Below are positions 53,333-63,338 of a stretch of DNA of 64,000 nucleotides, one piece after another. The notes beneath the pieces are model-generated. The model did not search any database. It worked only from the letters and a program-made list of their open reading frames with translations, and had not been told where the DNA came from. The stretch is from Polynucleobacter asymbioticus. GTDB lineage: Bacteria > Pseudomonadota > Gammaproteobacteria > Burkholderiales > Burkholderiaceae. Both the position numbers and the translations under genes were made by a program. Position 1 is the first letter of the stretch. Each line of letters opens with the position of its first letter. Location of the stretch: assembly GCF_018687575.1 (NCBI RefSeq), contig NZ_CP061297.1, positions 1,308,821 through 1,372,820 of the forward strand. Direction: 5' to 3'.

Positions 53333-54342
53333 TTCGTAAAGGCTTCAGAATTAATTAAGCTTGGCGGTTTCTTTCCATCTAGCGCTGCTCGCAAATTATC
53401 AATCGCAAGATCCACCATCGCTCTCCGTGTTTTTTCTGTAGCACTGGCAATATGCGGAGCCAACACAATATTGCTGCACTTGAGTAACTCTGGATGCACT
53501 TGAGGCTCACCCTCGAATACATCCAAGCCAGCTGCAAATATCTTTCTGCTTTGCAATGCTTGTGCTAAAGCCACATCATCCACAATACCGCCGCGGGCAA
53601 TGTTAATCAGGGTTGCAGTCGGTTTCATCATGGCGATTTCTGCTGCGCCAATCGTGTGATGATTTTGTGCGGTATAGGGCAGCACTAACACCACATGATC
53701 AGCAGTGCGGAGTAATTCTTCTTTGGAAACGTAAGTGGCACCACAAGCTTTTTCATCTGCCTCAGAGAGATGGCTGCGGTTGTGATAAATCACTTTCATA
53801 CCAAAGCCTAATGCGCGCTTTGCAATGCCCTGCCCAATACGTCCCATGCCAATAATGCCAACAGTGCTGTGATGTAAATCCATGCCAAGGGGATTGTTCA
53901 CAATCGACCATTGATCCCACTGACCACTTCTCACCCAATGCTCAGACTCTGTAATCCGTCTGGCAGTTGCCATCAATAAAGCAAAGCCAAAATCCGCGGT
54001 TGTATCCGTAAGGACATCAGGGGTATTGGTAGCCATGACACCAGCAGCACTAATGGCCGGAACATCAAAGTTGTTATAGCCAACGGAAATATTGGCGACC
54101 ACCTTCAGATTTTTCGCCCCAGCGAGGGCTGCCGCGTCAATTCTCTCGCTACCAGCAACCAAAGCCCCCTCCACCTCTGAAAGCGCTTTTTTAAGCTCTT
54201 CTGGGCTCATTATTTTGTCGGACTGGTTAGAGTGAACCTCATAGGACTGCTCTAATTTGGCTAGTGCCTCAGGAAATATCGCTCTTGCAACTAAGATCTT
54301 CGGCTTGGAGGTATTTGTAGAGTTATTGGCTGGAGTGTTCAT
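53329..54342 (-). CDS. D-2-hydroxyacid dehydrogenase, glyoxylate/hydroxypyruvate reductase type
   Basis: NAD(P)-dependent dehydrogenase of 337 residues. The cofactor motif is GIIGMGRIGQGIA; the catalytic Arg lies in NIARGGIVDD, Glu in DVFEGEPQVHPEL and His in LAPHIASATEKTR. It is closest to GhrB/glycerate dehydrogenases, so it probably reduces glyoxylate or hydroxypyruvate; the exact substrate is uncertain. It is alone on the minus strand, between two plus-strand gene groups. The 118 bases upstream toward fdxA hold no clear promoter. Confidence 0.88.
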   Translation of the reverse strand: MNTPANNSTNTSKPKILVARAIFPEALAKLEQSYEVHSNQSDKIMSPEELKKALSEVEGALVAGSERIDAAALAGAKNLKVVANISVGYNNFDVPAISAAGVMATNTPDVLTDTTADFGFALLMATARRITESEHWVRSGQWDQWSIVNNPLGMDLHHSTVGIIGMGRIGQGIAKRALGFGMKVIYHNRSHLSEADEKACGATYVSKEELLRTADHVVLVLPYTAQNHHTIGAAEIAMMKPTATLINIARGGIVDDVALAQALQSRKIFAAGLDVFEGEPQVHPELLKCSNIVLAPHIASATEKTRRAMVDLAIDNLRAALDGKKPPSLINSEAFTN

Positions 54343-54460
54343 AGCGTGACTTTACCTCAAGTAAATTAGGGCTTTTGCCTGAAAAATAGGCTGATTCAGC
54401 TAAAATTGAGTTTTATAACTTGGCAGTCCATTGATCTGGACGCCTCACCAGTAAACCACC

Positions 54461-54784
54461 ATGACTTACGTTGTTACCGAAGCCTGCATCCGTTGCAAAT
54501 ACACCGATTGCGTTGACGTCTGCCCAGTCGATTGTTTTCGTGAAGGCCCTAACTTTTTAGTAATCGATCCAGATGAATGTATCGATTGCGCAGTGTGCGT
54601 ACCTGAGTGCCCAGTGAATGCGATTTATGCGGAAGATGATGTTCCAGGAGATCAACAGGCATTCATCAAGTTGAACGCTGAGCTGTCTCCCTCATGGACA
54701 TCGATCACGAAATCCAAAGCCGCCCTCCCGGAAGCGGAAGAGTGGAAAGATGTTAAAAATAAACTTGACCAACTGGTAAAGTAA
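54461..54784 (+). CDS. fdxA: 7Fe-8S ferredoxin FdxA
   Basis: A 107-residue ferredoxin with two cluster sites: [18 protein letters not shown] and [16 protein letters not shown]. The first, CxxCxxxxCxxxCP, is the 3Fe-4S type, the second the 4Fe-4S type, as in Azotobacter-like FdxA. The C-terminal [25 protein letters not shown] extension is standard. It is followed one base later by a ferredoxin reductase gene, so the two are probably a working electron-transfer pair. Confidence 0.95.
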   Translation: MTYVVTEACIRCKYTDCVDVCPVDCFREGPNFLVIDPDECIDCAVCVPECPVNAIYAEDDVPGDQQAFIKLNAELSPSWTSITKSKAALPEAEEWKDVKNKLDQLVK

Positions 54785-54785
54785 A

Positions 54786-55829
54786 TTGCACTCCCCCATT
54801 GAAACCGATGCAGTCATTATTGGCGCCGGTCCGGTGGGGCTCTTCCAAGTCTTCGAACTTGGACTCCTAGAAATTAAAGCGCATGTCATTGACTCACTAC
54901 CCGAAGTGGGAGGCCAATGCATTGAGCTCTATCCAGATAAACCGATCTATGACATTCCGGCGATTCCGATTTGTACTGGTCGTGAGCTGGTGAGCAATCT
55001 ACTGAAACAAATTGAGCCATTCAAACCACAGTTTCACTTAAATCAAGAGGTCTCTACCCTTGAGAAACAAGCGGATGATCGCTTTTTGATTCGCACATCC
55101 CAAGATCAGCAATTTTTGAGCAAAGCTATTTTTATAGCTGCCGGTGTTGGTGCATTTCAACCCCGTACACTCAATCTCGATGGCATAGAAACTTTTGTGG
55201 ATAAGCAAGTCTTCTATCGCGTCAGAAATCCTGAGCAATTTGCTGGCAAGCGAATGGTGATTTGTGGTGGCGGAGACTCCGCATTGGACTGGGCTTTGCA
55301 TTTTGCCGATCAAGCAGCTAGCGTGACACTAATCCACCGCAGGGATGAATTCAAAGCGGCACCTCAATCGGTTGCCAAGATGCGCGCCCTTTGTGCCACC
55401 GGTAAGATGCAACTCATCATCGGACAAATTACCGGTCTTGAGTCTTCCAATGACAAGCTCACTGAAATTGCCGTCACCAATATTGATGGCGAAGTGCAGA
55501 TGCTTAGATTAGATGCACTCTTACTCTTTTATGGACTCTCACCTAAATTGGGCCCTATAGCTGACTGGGGCTTAGATATCGATCGCAAACAAATTGCCGT
55601 CGATACCGCCTGCTTTCAGACCAGCACACCCGGTATTTATGCTGTTGGGGACATCAATATCTACCCAGGCAAGAAAAAACTGATTTTGTCAGGCTTTCAT
55701 GAGGCAGCCTTAGCAGCCTTTGCTGCAGCTGCCTATTTGGCCCCTGAAAAGCAGATTCAACTGCAGTACACCACCACCTCTCCGAAGCTGCATAAAGCGC
55801 TTGGGGTAAGCCCGCCGACATTCGAGTAA
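54786..55829 (+). CDS. Ferredoxin--NADP(+) reductase, thioredoxin-reductase-like type
   Basis: A 347-residue FAD enzyme of the TrxR-like FNR group (as in Bacillus YumC). The FAD motif is [10 protein letters not shown] (10-19), the second Rossmann motif is [18 protein letters not shown], and the end shows [30 protein letters not shown]. The CxxC redox motif of thioredoxin reductase is missing, which is characteristic of this group. The start is TTG at 54786, one base after the fdxA stop; no ATG is available. It should pass electrons between NADPH and the neighbouring ferredoxin. Confidence 0.92.
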   Translation: MHSPIETDAVIIGAGPVGLFQVFELGLLEIKAHVIDSLPEVGGQCIELYPDKPIYDIPAIPICTGRELVSNLLKQIEPFKPQFHLNQEVSTLEKQADDRFLIRTSQDQQFLSKAIFIAAGVGAFQPRTLNLDGIETFVDKQVFYRVRNPEQFAGKRMVICGGGDSALDWALHFADQAASVTLIHRRDEFKAAPQSVAKMRALCATGKMQLIIGQITGLESSNDKLTEIAVTNIDGEVQMLRLDALLLFYGLSPKLGPIADWGLDIDRKQIAVDTACFQTSTPGIYAVGDINIYPGKKKLILSGFHEAALAAFAAAAYLAPEKQIQLQYTTTSPKLHKALGVSPPTFE

Positions 55830-55867
55830 GCTCTTAATATCACTGAATCATCTAGCTGAATAAACCT

Positions 55868-56662
55868 ATGCATCAATATCACAATCTCATGAAGGAAGTC
55901 CTTGAAAAAGGCGTCCAGAAATCCGATAGAACCGGCACTGGCACTATCTCCATCTTTGGTCATCAGATGCGCTTTAATCTGGCCGAAGGCTTTCCGATGG
56001 TCACGACTAAAAAGTTGCATCTCAAGTCCATCATCCTGGAATTACTTTGGTTTCTCAAAGGTAGTACGGATAACAACTGGCTTAAAGAGCGCGGTGTTTC
56101 CATTTGGAATGAGTGGGCAGCTCCAGATGGTGACTTAGGTCCAATTTATGGTTACCAATGGCGTTCATGGCCAGCGCCTAATGGTGAGCACATTGACCAA
56201 ATTGCTGAAGTTGTAGAGACCCTTAAAAAGAATCCGGATTCGCGTCGCATTATTGTTTCCGCCTGGAACGTGGCCGATATCCCTCGTATGGCTTTAGCAC
56301 CTTGCCATGCTTTCTTTCAGTTTTACGTTGCCGATGGCAAGCTCTCTTGCCAGTTGTATCAACGTAGTGCGGATATTTTCCTGGGTGTGCCCTTCAATAT
56401 TGCCAGCTATGCCCTACTGACCCACATGATGGCTCAGCAATGTAATTTAGAGGTGGGTGACTTTGTGTGGACTGGTGGCGATTGCCATCTCTACAGCAAC
56501 CACTTAGAGCAAGTTGATCTTCAGCTATCCAGAGACTTTTTCCCCCTACCTAAGCTCAATATTTTGCGTAAGCCGGATTCTATCTTTGATTATGAATTCG
56601 AAGATTTTGAAATTGCTGGCTATGAATCTCATCCCGCCATTAAAGCTCCTGTAGCTGTTTAA
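55868..56662 (+). CDS. thyA: Thymidylate synthase
   Basis: Converts dUMP to dTMP with methylene-tetrahydrofolate. The 264 residues equal the E. coli length, with the nucleophile Cys146 in [35 protein letters not shown], and the folate-binding C-terminal APVAV. The folA gene 15 bases downstream regenerates its cofactor. Confidence 0.98.
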   Translation: MHQYHNLMKEVLEKGVQKSDRTGTGTISIFGHQMRFNLAEGFPMVTTKKLHLKSIILELLWFLKGSTDNNWLKERGVSIWNEWAAPDGDLGPIYGYQWRSWPAPNGEHIDQIAEVVETLKKNPDSRRIIVSAWNVADIPRMALAPCHAFFQFYVADGKLSCQLYQRSADIFLGVPFNIASYALLTHMMAQQCNLEVGDFVWTGGDCHLYSNHLEQVDLQLSRDFFPLPKLNILRKPDSIFDYEFEDFEIAGYESHPAIKAPVAV

Positions 56663-56677
56663 GAAATTAGATTACCT

Positions 56678-57175
56678 ATGACTACAAATCAGCACCCCGC
56701 AATCTCCATGATTGTTGCCCGCTCACGCAATCATGTGATTGGCCGCGACAATCAAATGCCCTGGAAGATTTCTGCTGATTTGCAGTTCTTCAAAAAGGTA
56801 ACGATGGGACACCCTGTCATCATGGGTCGTAAGACCTGGGAATCCATTGGTCGCCCGCTTCCAGGGCGTCGCAATATCGTTGTGAGTCGCAATGCCGATC
56901 TCAAGCTGACAGGTGCGGAGGTGGTTAACTCACTCGATGCAGCACTCGCGACCTTGAATGAATTCCCCCGCGTATTTGTGATTGGTGGAGAGCAACTCTT
57001 TACTCAAGCTTTCCCAATGGCAGATCGTCTTTACATTACTGAAATTGATATCGATGTTGACGGGGGCGATACTTTCTTTACCGTACCCAATGAATCTGAG
57101 TGGAAGGAAGTTGAGCGCACCCCAGCATCTGAGGGTGAGATTACTTTTCACTTCATTACACTCGAACGCAAGTAA
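56678..57175 (+). CDS. folA: Dihydrofolate reductase
   Basis: NADPH-dependent reduction of dihydrofolate to tetrahydrofolate. The 165 residues have VIGRDNQMPWKISADLQFFKK with catalytic Asp34, MGRKTWESIGRPLPGRRNIVVSRN for NADPH binding, and VIGGEQLF near the end, all standard DHFR motifs. It follows thyA by 15 bases, the classic thyA-folA pair. Confidence 0.97.
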   Translation: MTTNQHPAISMIVARSRNHVIGRDNQMPWKISADLQFFKKVTMGHPVIMGRKTWESIGRPLPGRRNIVVSRNADLKLTGAEVVNSLDAALATLNEFPRVFVIGGEQLFTQAFPMADRLYITEIDIDVDGGDTFFTVPNESEWKEVERTPASEGEITFHFITLERK

Positions 57176-57200
57176 CTAGACGAACTGTACTTAAAAAGAT

Positions 57201-57223
57201 AAAGGGCCCTAAGGAGCCCTTTT
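57201..57223. terminator. Terminator between folA and the TRAP gene
   Basis: AAAGGGC / GCCCTTT stem with an 8-base loop, followed on the plus strand by TTTC and on the minus strand by TTTATCTTTTT, between convergent genes. Confidence 0.8.
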
Positions 57224-57249
57224 CTACTCCACTGATTACACTTTGAGCA

Positions 57250-58332
57250 TCACAGTTTCTTTGCAAAACTATATTGAGAAAATGCTTGCTCAGCCACATT
57301 GAACCACTGCGCTTCCATGTTTCTAAAGGCTCGATAGTCTTCGAAGATTTTCTTGAACTGGGGATTCTTGGCAGACTCTTCAGCATAGGTTTCTTGGCTA
57401 GCCTTAAAGCAGGCGTCCATTACTGAGGTATTGAACTTACGCAAAACTGCACCACCTTGTACGAGGCGCTGCAAGGCTGGTGGATTCAAAGCATCGTACT
57501 TAGCGCACATATCTGTGTGGGCCTCAAAACATGCTGCCTGCCATGCCGCTTGATACGACGGAGGCAATGAATCCCACTGCTTCTTGTTTACCAAGAATGA
57601 AAGTCCGGCCGCACCCTCCCAGAATGCAGGGTAGTAATAGTTTTTAGCGACCTTAGCAAGACCCAATTTCTCATCATCGTAAGGGCCGACAAATTCAGCA
57701 GCGTCAATCGTGCCTTTTTCTAATGCAGAATAAATTTCACCAGCAGGTAACTGTTGCGGCACGACACCTAACTTCGCAAGCACCTGTCCAGCAAAACCAG
57801 CAATACGGAATTTAAGACCCTTAAGATCTTCTGGAGACTTGATCTCTTTGCGGAACCAGCCACCCATCTGAGTACCAGTTTGTCCGCCTAAGAAGTTCAC
57901 GATGTTGTAACTGGCGTAGAGCTCACGCATCAGCTTCATGCCATTACCATGCAACATCCAAGCAGATTGCTGGCGTGCTGTCATGCCAAAAGGAGCAGCC
58001 GTATCAAAAATAAATGCGCTGTTCTTACCTAAGTAGTAATAGCTGGCGGTATGACCACACTCCACCGTACCGTTTTGAACTGCATCTAACACTTGTAATG
58101 CTGGCACCACTTCACCAGCGGCAAATACTTTGACATTGAACTTACCATCGGTTGCTTTACGCAATGCATTAGCAAATACTTCTGGCGTACCAAACAATGT
58201 ATCAAGTGATTTAGGAAAGCTCGAGACTAAACGCCAATTAAGAGTTGGCAAACCCTGCGCAATAGATGGTGCCGCTAATGCCGCAGCGCCTGCGCCGATA
58301 GTAGCTTTCTTTAAAAAGGAACGTCTTTGCAT
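57250..58332 (-). CDS. TRAP transporter solute-binding protein, DctP family
   Basis: A 360-residue periplasmic binding protein. It starts with a Tat signal (MQRRSFLKKATIGAGAAALAAPSIA, twin arginine at 3-4). The DctP fold motifs include GTVECGHTASYYYLGK and KGLKFRIAGFAGQVLAKLGVVPQQLPAGEIYSALEKGTIDAAEFVGPYDDEK. Proteins of this cluster often bind alpha-keto acids (TakP-like), but the ligand is not certain. The ATG at 58332 is chosen because GGAG lies 6 bases upstream; TTG 58344 and ATG 58338 do not fit. No DctQ/DctM permease genes are adjacent, so it works with a distant permease or is an orphan. Confidence 0.9.
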   Translation of the reverse strand: MQRRSFLKKATIGAGAAALAAPSIAQGLPTLNWRLVSSFPKSLDTLFGTPEVFANALRKATDGKFNVKVFAAGEVVPALQVLDAVQNGTVECGHTASYYYLGKNSAFIFDTAAPFGMTARQQSAWMLHGNGMKLMRELYASYNIVNFLGGQTGTQMGGWFRKEIKSPEDLKGLKFRIAGFAGQVLAKLGVVPQQLPAGEIYSALEKGTIDAAEFVGPYDDEKLGLAKVAKNYYYPAFWEGAAGLSFLVNKKQWDSLPPSYQAAWQAACFEAHTDMCAKYDALNPPALQRLVQGGAVLRKFNTSVMDACFKASQETYAEESAKNPQFKKIFEDYRAFRNMEAQWFNVAEQAFSQYSFAKKL

Positions 58333-58360
58333 CTTCATCTCCAAAATAATTTTTTTGCTG

Positions 58361-58381
58361 TTCTGTTGTTCTGTTGTTCTG
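58361..58381. repeat. Short tandem repeat TTCTGTTG x 2.6
   Basis: Two full copies of an 8-bp unit and a partial third lie between the pmbA stop and the TRAP gene start. It may alter promoter spacing for the TRAP gene if the copy number varies; the array is short. Confidence 0.8.
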
Positions 58382-58389
58382 CTTTTTCT

Positions 58390-59736
58390 TTATTTACCGC
58401 CAACTGTCATAGATCCAATTAAGATAGAACCGGTTTCTTTCGTGCCGCGAATTAATGAATCACTGCCAATCATCTGAATATCCATCAGCATATCGCGCAA
58501 GTTGCTTGCAATCGTAATACCTTCTACTGGATATTGGATCTCGCCGTTTTCTACCCAATATCCAAAGGCACCACGAGAATAATCGCCAGTAACGTAGTTC
58601 ACTCCCTGACCCATCAGCTCGGTAACTAGTAGGCCGGTACCCATTGCTTTTAAGAGTGCAGGCAATCCCCCTTTAGGCGTCTTACGACTTTGCAATGTGA
58701 GATGGTGAGAGCCACCAGCATTACCAGTAGTTTTCATACCCAGCTTTCTGGCGGAGTAGGTGGACAGGAAATAGCCTTGCAACACACCCTTATCGACTAC
58801 TGTTCTTGCGCTTGTCTTTACACCCTCTTCATCAAAAGGTGCGCTACCTGTCATTGACTTAAGGTGAGGGTTTTCAAACAGGCTGACGTGTTTTGGCAAT
58901 ACTTGCTTCCCCAAGCTATCCAATAGAAAACTGGAGCGGCGATATAGAGCGCCACCAGATACCGCTTGCACTAATCCACCCAAAAGACCAGCAGCTAAAG
59001 GGGCTTCGAAAATGACTGGGCAACGGCGAGTGGTAAGCGACCTAGCCTTAAGGCGTGAGAGTGCGCGCTCTGCTGCGTACTTACCAATCAAAGCTGGATC
59101 GGCCAACTCTTCAGGGATACGGGAACTGGAGTACCAATCATCACGCTGCATGAGTGCCTTTTTTCCGCCCCCATTTGCAATCGGTGCGCACGAAATGTAG
59201 TGGCGTGAGAATGGATAGCCCCCCATAAATCCGTGACTAGTTCCCATCATGAAATGTGCATGATGTGCAGATACTGAAGCACCATCACTATTTTGAATTT
59301 GCTTACTCACTGCAAAAGCGGCGCCTTCAGCAGCACGCGCAATATCGATTGCCGTCGCCGAGTCCAAGTCCCATGGATGAAATAAATCGAGATCCAGCGG
59401 ATGCTTTTCCAGAAGCTCTTTTTCAGCAGGGCCGGCACACAGATCTTCCGCCGTATGTTGAGCGATATGGTACGCAGCCTCAACTGTCGCCTTTAAAGAA
59501 TCTTTGGAGAAATCACTCGTACTAGCATTACCGCGACGATGCCCTAAAAAGACCGTCACACCAACCTGCTTGTCTAAACTTTGCTCTATGGTCTCGACCT
59601 CGCCTTTGCGAACAGTGACCGAGAGACCTTGCCCCTCAGAAACCTCCGCCACGGCATCCGAGGCGCCCCGTCTTTTGGCTTCTGTGAGCATGAAATCAAT
59701 GATTTCTTGAAACTGATTTGATGAGTATGTAAACAT
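58390..59736 (-). CDS. pmbA: Metalloprotease PmbA (TldE)
   Basis: Partner of TldD in a zinc protease that matures microcin B17 and degrades CcdA in E. coli; the usual role in bacteria without these is unclear. The 448 residues show GVTVFLGHRRGNASTSDFS, a long beta-rich middle and MTGSAPFDEEGVKTSARTVVDKGVLQGYFLSTYSARKLG, then TGNAGG.SHHLTL and the GVNYVTGDYSRGAFGYWVENGEIQYPVE C-terminal motif of the family. PmbA lacks the HExxxH zinc motif of TldD, as expected. tldD is not in the window. Confidence 0.94.
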   Translation of the reverse strand: MFTYSSNQFQEIIDFMLTEAKRRGASDAVAEVSEGQGLSVTVRKGEVETIEQSLDKQVGVTVFLGHRRGNASTSDFSKDSLKATVEAAYHIAQHTAEDLCAGPAEKELLEKHPLDLDLFHPWDLDSATAIDIARAAEGAAFAVSKQIQNSDGASVSAHHAHFMMGTSHGFMGGYPFSRHYISCAPIANGGGKKALMQRDDWYSSSRIPEELADPALIGKYAAERALSRLKARSLTTRRCPVIFEAPLAAGLLGGLVQAVSGGALYRRSSFLLDSLGKQVLPKHVSLFENPHLKSMTGSAPFDEEGVKTSARTVVDKGVLQGYFLSTYSARKLGMKTTGNAGGSHHLTLQSRKTPKGGLPALLKAMGTGLLVTELMGQGVNYVTGDYSRGAFGYWVENGEIQYPVEGITIASNLRDMLMDIQMIGSDSLIRGTKETGSILIGSMTVGGK

Positions 59737-59762
59737 GCCCTAATAATAGCTAGAATAGAAAC

Positions 59763-60386
59763 ATGAAGCATACCGAAGCTTGGAAAAGATCCACCCCCAA
59801 CGAAATCAAAATTGGCCTAATCTCGATCTCTGATAGGGCGAGTAAGGGCGTTTATACCGATGAAGGTATCCCTGCCCTGCAATTATGGCTAGAGACTGCC
59901 ATTAGCACCCCCTGCGTTTTTCATGAGCGCCTGATTGCCGACGAGCGAGAGGTTATTACTGAAACCATCGTAGAGCTGACGGATGATCTGGGTTGCGATC
60001 TAGTCCTCACCACAGGCGGCACAGGCCCCTCCAGTAGAGATGTGACCCCTGAGGCCACAATGGATGCCGGAACCCGGGAAATGCCCGGATTTGGCGAGCA
60101 AATGCGTCAAATTAGCCTGCGCTTTGTACCTACCGCTATTTTGTCCCGTCAAACAGCTGTTTTACGAGAAATCGAGGGACACACCGCCCTCGTCATTAAT
60201 TTGCCAGGTCAACCTAAATCCATCAAAGAAACCCTCGAAGGCTTAAAAGATTCCGAGGGAAAGTCGATTGTTCCAGGGATCTTTGCTGCCGTGCCCTACT
60301 GCATTGATCTCATCGGCGGCCCCTACATTGAAACCGATGAGACCATCGTCAAATCTTTTAGACCTAAGAGCGCAATCAAGAAATAA
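59763..60386 (+). CDS. mog: Molybdopterin adenylyltransferase Mog
   Basis: Adenylates molybdopterin, giving the substrate of MoeA. The 207 residues contain LISISDRASKGVYTDEGIPAL, the MoCF signature DLVLTTGGTGPSSRDVTPEATM and INLPGQPKSIKETLEGL. It is the third molybdenum cofactor locus in this window. It is divergent from pmbA with 26 bases between the start codons. Confidence 0.94.
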   Translation: MKHTEAWKRSTPNEIKIGLISISDRASKGVYTDEGIPALQLWLETAISTPCVFHERLIADEREVITETIVELTDDLGCDLVLTTGGTGPSSRDVTPEATMDAGTREMPGFGEQMRQISLRFVPTAILSRQTAVLREIEGHTALVINLPGQPKSIKETLEGLKDSEGKSIVPGIFAAVPYCIDLIGGPYIETDETIVKSFRPKSAIKK

Positions 60387-60407
60387 ACCGCGGGATTTTC
60401 ATTCAAT

Positions 60408-60434
60408 AAAAAGGGCCTATTTCCAGGCCCTTTT
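60408..60434. terminator. Bidirectional terminator between mog and orn
   Basis: AAAAGGGCCT / AGGCCCTTTT stem with a 6-base loop, with A- and T-runs on both sides, between convergent genes. Confidence 0.92.
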
Positions 60435-60455
60435 GTTTATTGCGAATGCCAGGAT

Positions 60456-61043
60456 TTACTCCGGCAAAGGAACGATAAACTTTTCTCGGTAATACTTCAG
60501 CTCTTCAATAGACTCTTCAATATCTGCCAAGGCGGTGTGAGCCTGTTTTTTGGTGAAGCCTTTCACCAATTCAGGATGCCAACGCTTACACAGCTCCTTG
60601 AGAGTGGAAACATCAATATTCCGATAATGAAAGAATGCCTCTAGTTTTGGCATGTATTTCGCCATAAAGCGGCGATCCTGGCCAATCGTATTGCCACACA
60701 TTGGGGCGATACCGGGCTTGATGTATTTCTTCAGAAAAGCGATACATTCAGCTTCAGCTGTGGCTTCGTCTGTGGTTGATGCCTTGACCTTATCAATAAG
60801 CCCAGAACGTCCGTGGGTACCCTTATTCCACGCATCCATTGCATCCAGCAAAGCGTCATCCTGGTGGATCACCCAAACAGGGGCGGTGGCAATAGTGTTG
60901 AGATAGGCATCAGTCACGATCACGGCAATTTCCAAAATCCGCTCTTTTTCAGGGTCTAGGCCTGACATCTCCATATCCACCCAAATCAGGTGCTCGTTGG
61001 CTGGCGCCGTTTTTACTGCCGGGGTAACATTTTTTTCACTCAT
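60456..61043 (-). CDS. orn: Oligoribonuclease
   Basis: DEDDh 3'-5' exonuclease that degrades dinucleotides, the last step of RNA decay, essential in many proteobacteria. There are 195 residues from the ATG at 61043 (or 199 from 61055). ExoI motif [20 protein letters not shown] (with catalytic Asp and Glu), ExoII region [18 protein letters not shown], and Exo[17 protein letters not shown] match E. coli Orn closely. Its start region is 3 to 15 bases from the divergent M48 gene start, so the promoters overlap the coding ends. Confidence 0.97.
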   Translation of the reverse strand: MSEKNVTPAVKTAPANEHLIWVDMEMSGLDPEKERILEIAVIVTDAYLNTIATAPVWVIHQDDALLDAMDAWNKGTHGRSGLIDKVKASTTDEATAEAECIAFLKKYIKPGIAPMCGNTIGQDRRFMAKYMPKLEAFFHYRNIDVSTLKELCKRWHPELVKGFTKKQAHTALADIEESIEELKYYREKFIVPLPE

Positions 61044-61058
61044 ATCTATAATCATCTC

Positions 61059-62309
61059 ATGACATTCACAATCGTTTTTCTAATCGCCTTCATCGCCAGC
61101 TTTGGTCTACGCCACTGGCTATCTCAACGCCAAATCCGCCACGTCGCCATCCACCGCGATACGGTGCCCGCCGAGTTTGCCTCTCAGATCTCCCTGGCAG
61201 AGCATCAAAAGGCTGCTGACTATACGATCGCCAAACTGCGCCTTGGTATTTTAGAGAACGGTGTCAGCGCAATTATCTTGATTGGCTTTACGCTCTTGGG
61301 TGGCTTGCAGATCTTAAACTTCTCACTCTTACAGCTTTTGGGCGAAGGCGTTACGCAACAAATTGCTTTGCTTGTATCGATTGTGCTGATCTCCGGAATT
61401 ATTGATCTACCCTTCTCCTGGTACAAACAGTTTTACTTAGAAGAGCGTTTTGGCTTTAATCGCATGAACACCAAACTCTTCTTTAGCGATATGTTTAAGG
61501 GTATCGGCGTTGGTGGTGCGATTGGCATCCCGCTCCTCTGGGTCATCCTCAGTCTGATGGCCCAAGCGGGTGACTTTTGGTGGCTTTGGGCCTGGGGTGT
61601 TCTCACTGCTTTCAGCCTATTAATGCAATGGATCTTTCCGACCTTTATCGCACCGATCTTTAATAAGTTTGAGGCGCTTGAAGAAGGCTCACTTAAGACA
61701 CAAATTGAAGACTTGCTAAAACGTTGTGATTTTGCAAGCCAAGGTCTTTTTGTGATGGATGGCAGCAAACGTAGCGCGCATGGCAATGCATTTTTTGCTG
61801 GCATGGGTAAAGCGAAGCGGATTGTCTTTTTTGACACGCTGATTGAAAAACTCAATCCGGGCGAAGTAGAAGCGGTGCTTGCTCACGAACTCGGCCATTA
61901 CAAGTGCAACCATATCCGCAAACGCCTGCTAGTTTCATTTGCACTGAGCTTCGCCACTCTTGCACTTCTAGGCTGGGTCAGTACTCAGCCCTGGTTCTAC
62001 AGCGATCTCGGTGTGATGCCTAATCCGAATGGTTATAACGGCGGCCTGGCATTAGCACTCTTCATGCTGGTATCACCTGTCTTTAGCTTTTTCTTAACTC
62101 CACTGTCTAGCCTGGCATCACGTAAACATGAATACGAAGCGGATGGCTTTGCTGCAGATAAATCCTCTGCAAGCGATTTGATCTCCGCCCTAGTCAAGCT
62201 CTATCAAGATAATGCATCGACCTTAACGCCAGACCCGATCTATACGGCTTTTTATAGTTCGCATCCACCTGCCCCATTGCGCATTGCCAATCTCAAGCGA
62301 TTTAGCTAA
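61059..62309 (+). CDS. M48 family metalloprotease (Ste24/CAAX prenyl protease-like)
   Basis: Integral membrane zinc protease of 416 residues with about seven hydrophobic helices. The zinc motif HELGH is at 276-280 ([11 protein letters not shown]), and the third ligand lies in [14 protein letters not shown]. An N-terminal peptidase M48 domain ([16 protein letters not shown]) is the Ste24 type, as opposed to the smaller HtpX. In bacteria it is thought to act in membrane protein quality control. The ATG at 61059 starts directly before the first helix. It is convergent with nothing; rsgA follows 15 bases later. Confidence 0.92.
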   Translation: MTFTIVFLIAFIASFGLRHWLSQRQIRHVAIHRDTVPAEFASQISLAEHQKAADYTIAKLRLGILENGVSAIILIGFTLLGGLQILNFSLLQLLGEGVTQQIALLVSIVLISGIIDLPFSWYKQFYLEERFGFNRMNTKLFFSDMFKGIGVGGAIGIPLLWVILSLMAQAGDFWWLWAWGVLTAFSLLMQWIFPTFIAPIFNKFEALEEGSLKTQIEDLLKRCDFASQGLFVMDGSKRSAHGNAFFAGMGKAKRIVFFDTLIEKLNPGEVEAVLAHELGHYKCNHIRKRLLVSFALSFATLALLGWVSTQPWFYSDLGVMPNPNGYNGGLALALFMLVSPVFSFFLTPLSSLASRKHEYEADGFAADKSSASDLISALVKLYQDNASTLTPDPIYTAFYSSHPPAPLRIANLKRFS

Positions 62310-62324
62310 AAAGTATTTGGCCTA

Positions 62325-63338
62325 ATGGAACAATTTCATGCGCTACTAACTGCCTCTTATGGAAGGCATTATTTAGCGCAGCGCTTAGTCAAAGATGAGC
62401 GCGGAAATGAATCCCCTGTTGGCGATTTAATTCAGGTTAGCACACCGGCCAAGCAGCACATTGGCGCCGTGGGCGATCGCATGTTGCTGGAGATGACCTC
62501 AGCAGATCAAGCACGCATTATTCGCATCGAGCCGCGAGAGAATTTACTATATCGATCCGATGCCTTTAAAAGCAAATTGATTGCCTCAAATGTAGATCAA
62601 ATATTGGTGGTGCTAGCTACGCAGCCCGCCTTCTCGCCTGATCTTTTAGGAAGGGCAGTTGTTGCTGCAGAGACCAATCAAATTGGTTTGCATATCTTGC
62701 TGAATAAATGCGACCTCAAAGATAACTTAGAGCACGCTCGCAAAATGATTGCGCCCTATGCACGTATGGGCTACCCCGTAACAGAGGTATCTGCGAAGTT
62801 TGATGAGGCCTCCATCGAAGCATTACGTCCTGCTATTTGTGGCAAGGTGTCAGTGTTCGTAGGCCAATCCGGCATGGGCAAATCCAGCCTACTGAATGCC
62901 TGGGTTCCCAATGCAGCAGCCATCACTCAAGAATATTCAGTACGCCTAGACACCGGCAAACACACCACCACTGCTTGTCGCTACTTTGAACTGCCAGAGG
63001 CTTGGGGGCGTGATGCTAGCGGTAAATTAGGCGCTTTAATTGATTCCCCAGGCTTTCAAGAATTTGGTTTAGCCCATATGTCGGTCAGCGAACTAGAGCA
63101 TGCCTTTAGAGAGTTTCATGATCTACTGGGTAAGTGTCGCTTTCATAACTGCGCGCACCAATCAGAACCCGATTGTGCAATACGCGAAGCCGTCGACAGA
63201 AATGAAATAGCGCCAGAAAGACTGGCGCTATTTAGACAATTACGCTCTGACTCAAAAACAGCCGATACGCAGATTCAGGGAATTAGCCAAGCCAAAGAGC
63301 GATGGTCAGCATTAGCAATAAAGCCATCCAAGCGATAA
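62325..63338 (+). CDS. rsgA: Ribosome small subunit-dependent GTPase RsgA
   Basis: Late 30S-assembly GTPase. The 337 residues have an OB domain, then the circularly permuted G domain (LNKCDL G4 before the G1 VFVGQSGMGKSSL and G3 DSPGF), and the C-terminal zinc site CRFHNCAHQSEPDCAI. The order orn / M48 protease / rsgA / cobD-like is found in other Burkholderiales. Its last 56 bases overlap the end of the CobD-like gene on the other strand. Confidence 0.96.
   Translation: MEQFHALLTASYGRHYLAQRLVKDERGNESPVGDLIQVSTPAKQHIGAVGDRMLLEMTSADQARIIRIEPRENLLYRSDAFKSKLIASNVDQILVVLATQPAFSPDLLGRAVVAAETNQIGLHILLNKCDLKDNLEHARKMIAPYARMGYPVTEVSAKFDEASIEALRPAICGKVSVFVGQSGMGKSSLLNAWVPNAAAITQEYSVRLDTGKHTTTACRYFELPEAWGRDASGKLGALIDSPGFQEFGLAHMSVSELEHAFREFHDLLGKCRFHNCAHQSEPDCAIREAVDRNEIAPERLALFRQLRSDSKTADTQIQGISQAKERWSALAIKPSKR

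Noticed and set aside
60990..61058. Upstream extension of the M48 protease
   Set aside because: It overlaps the start of orn in antisense; the first membrane helix starts at the ATG at 61059.
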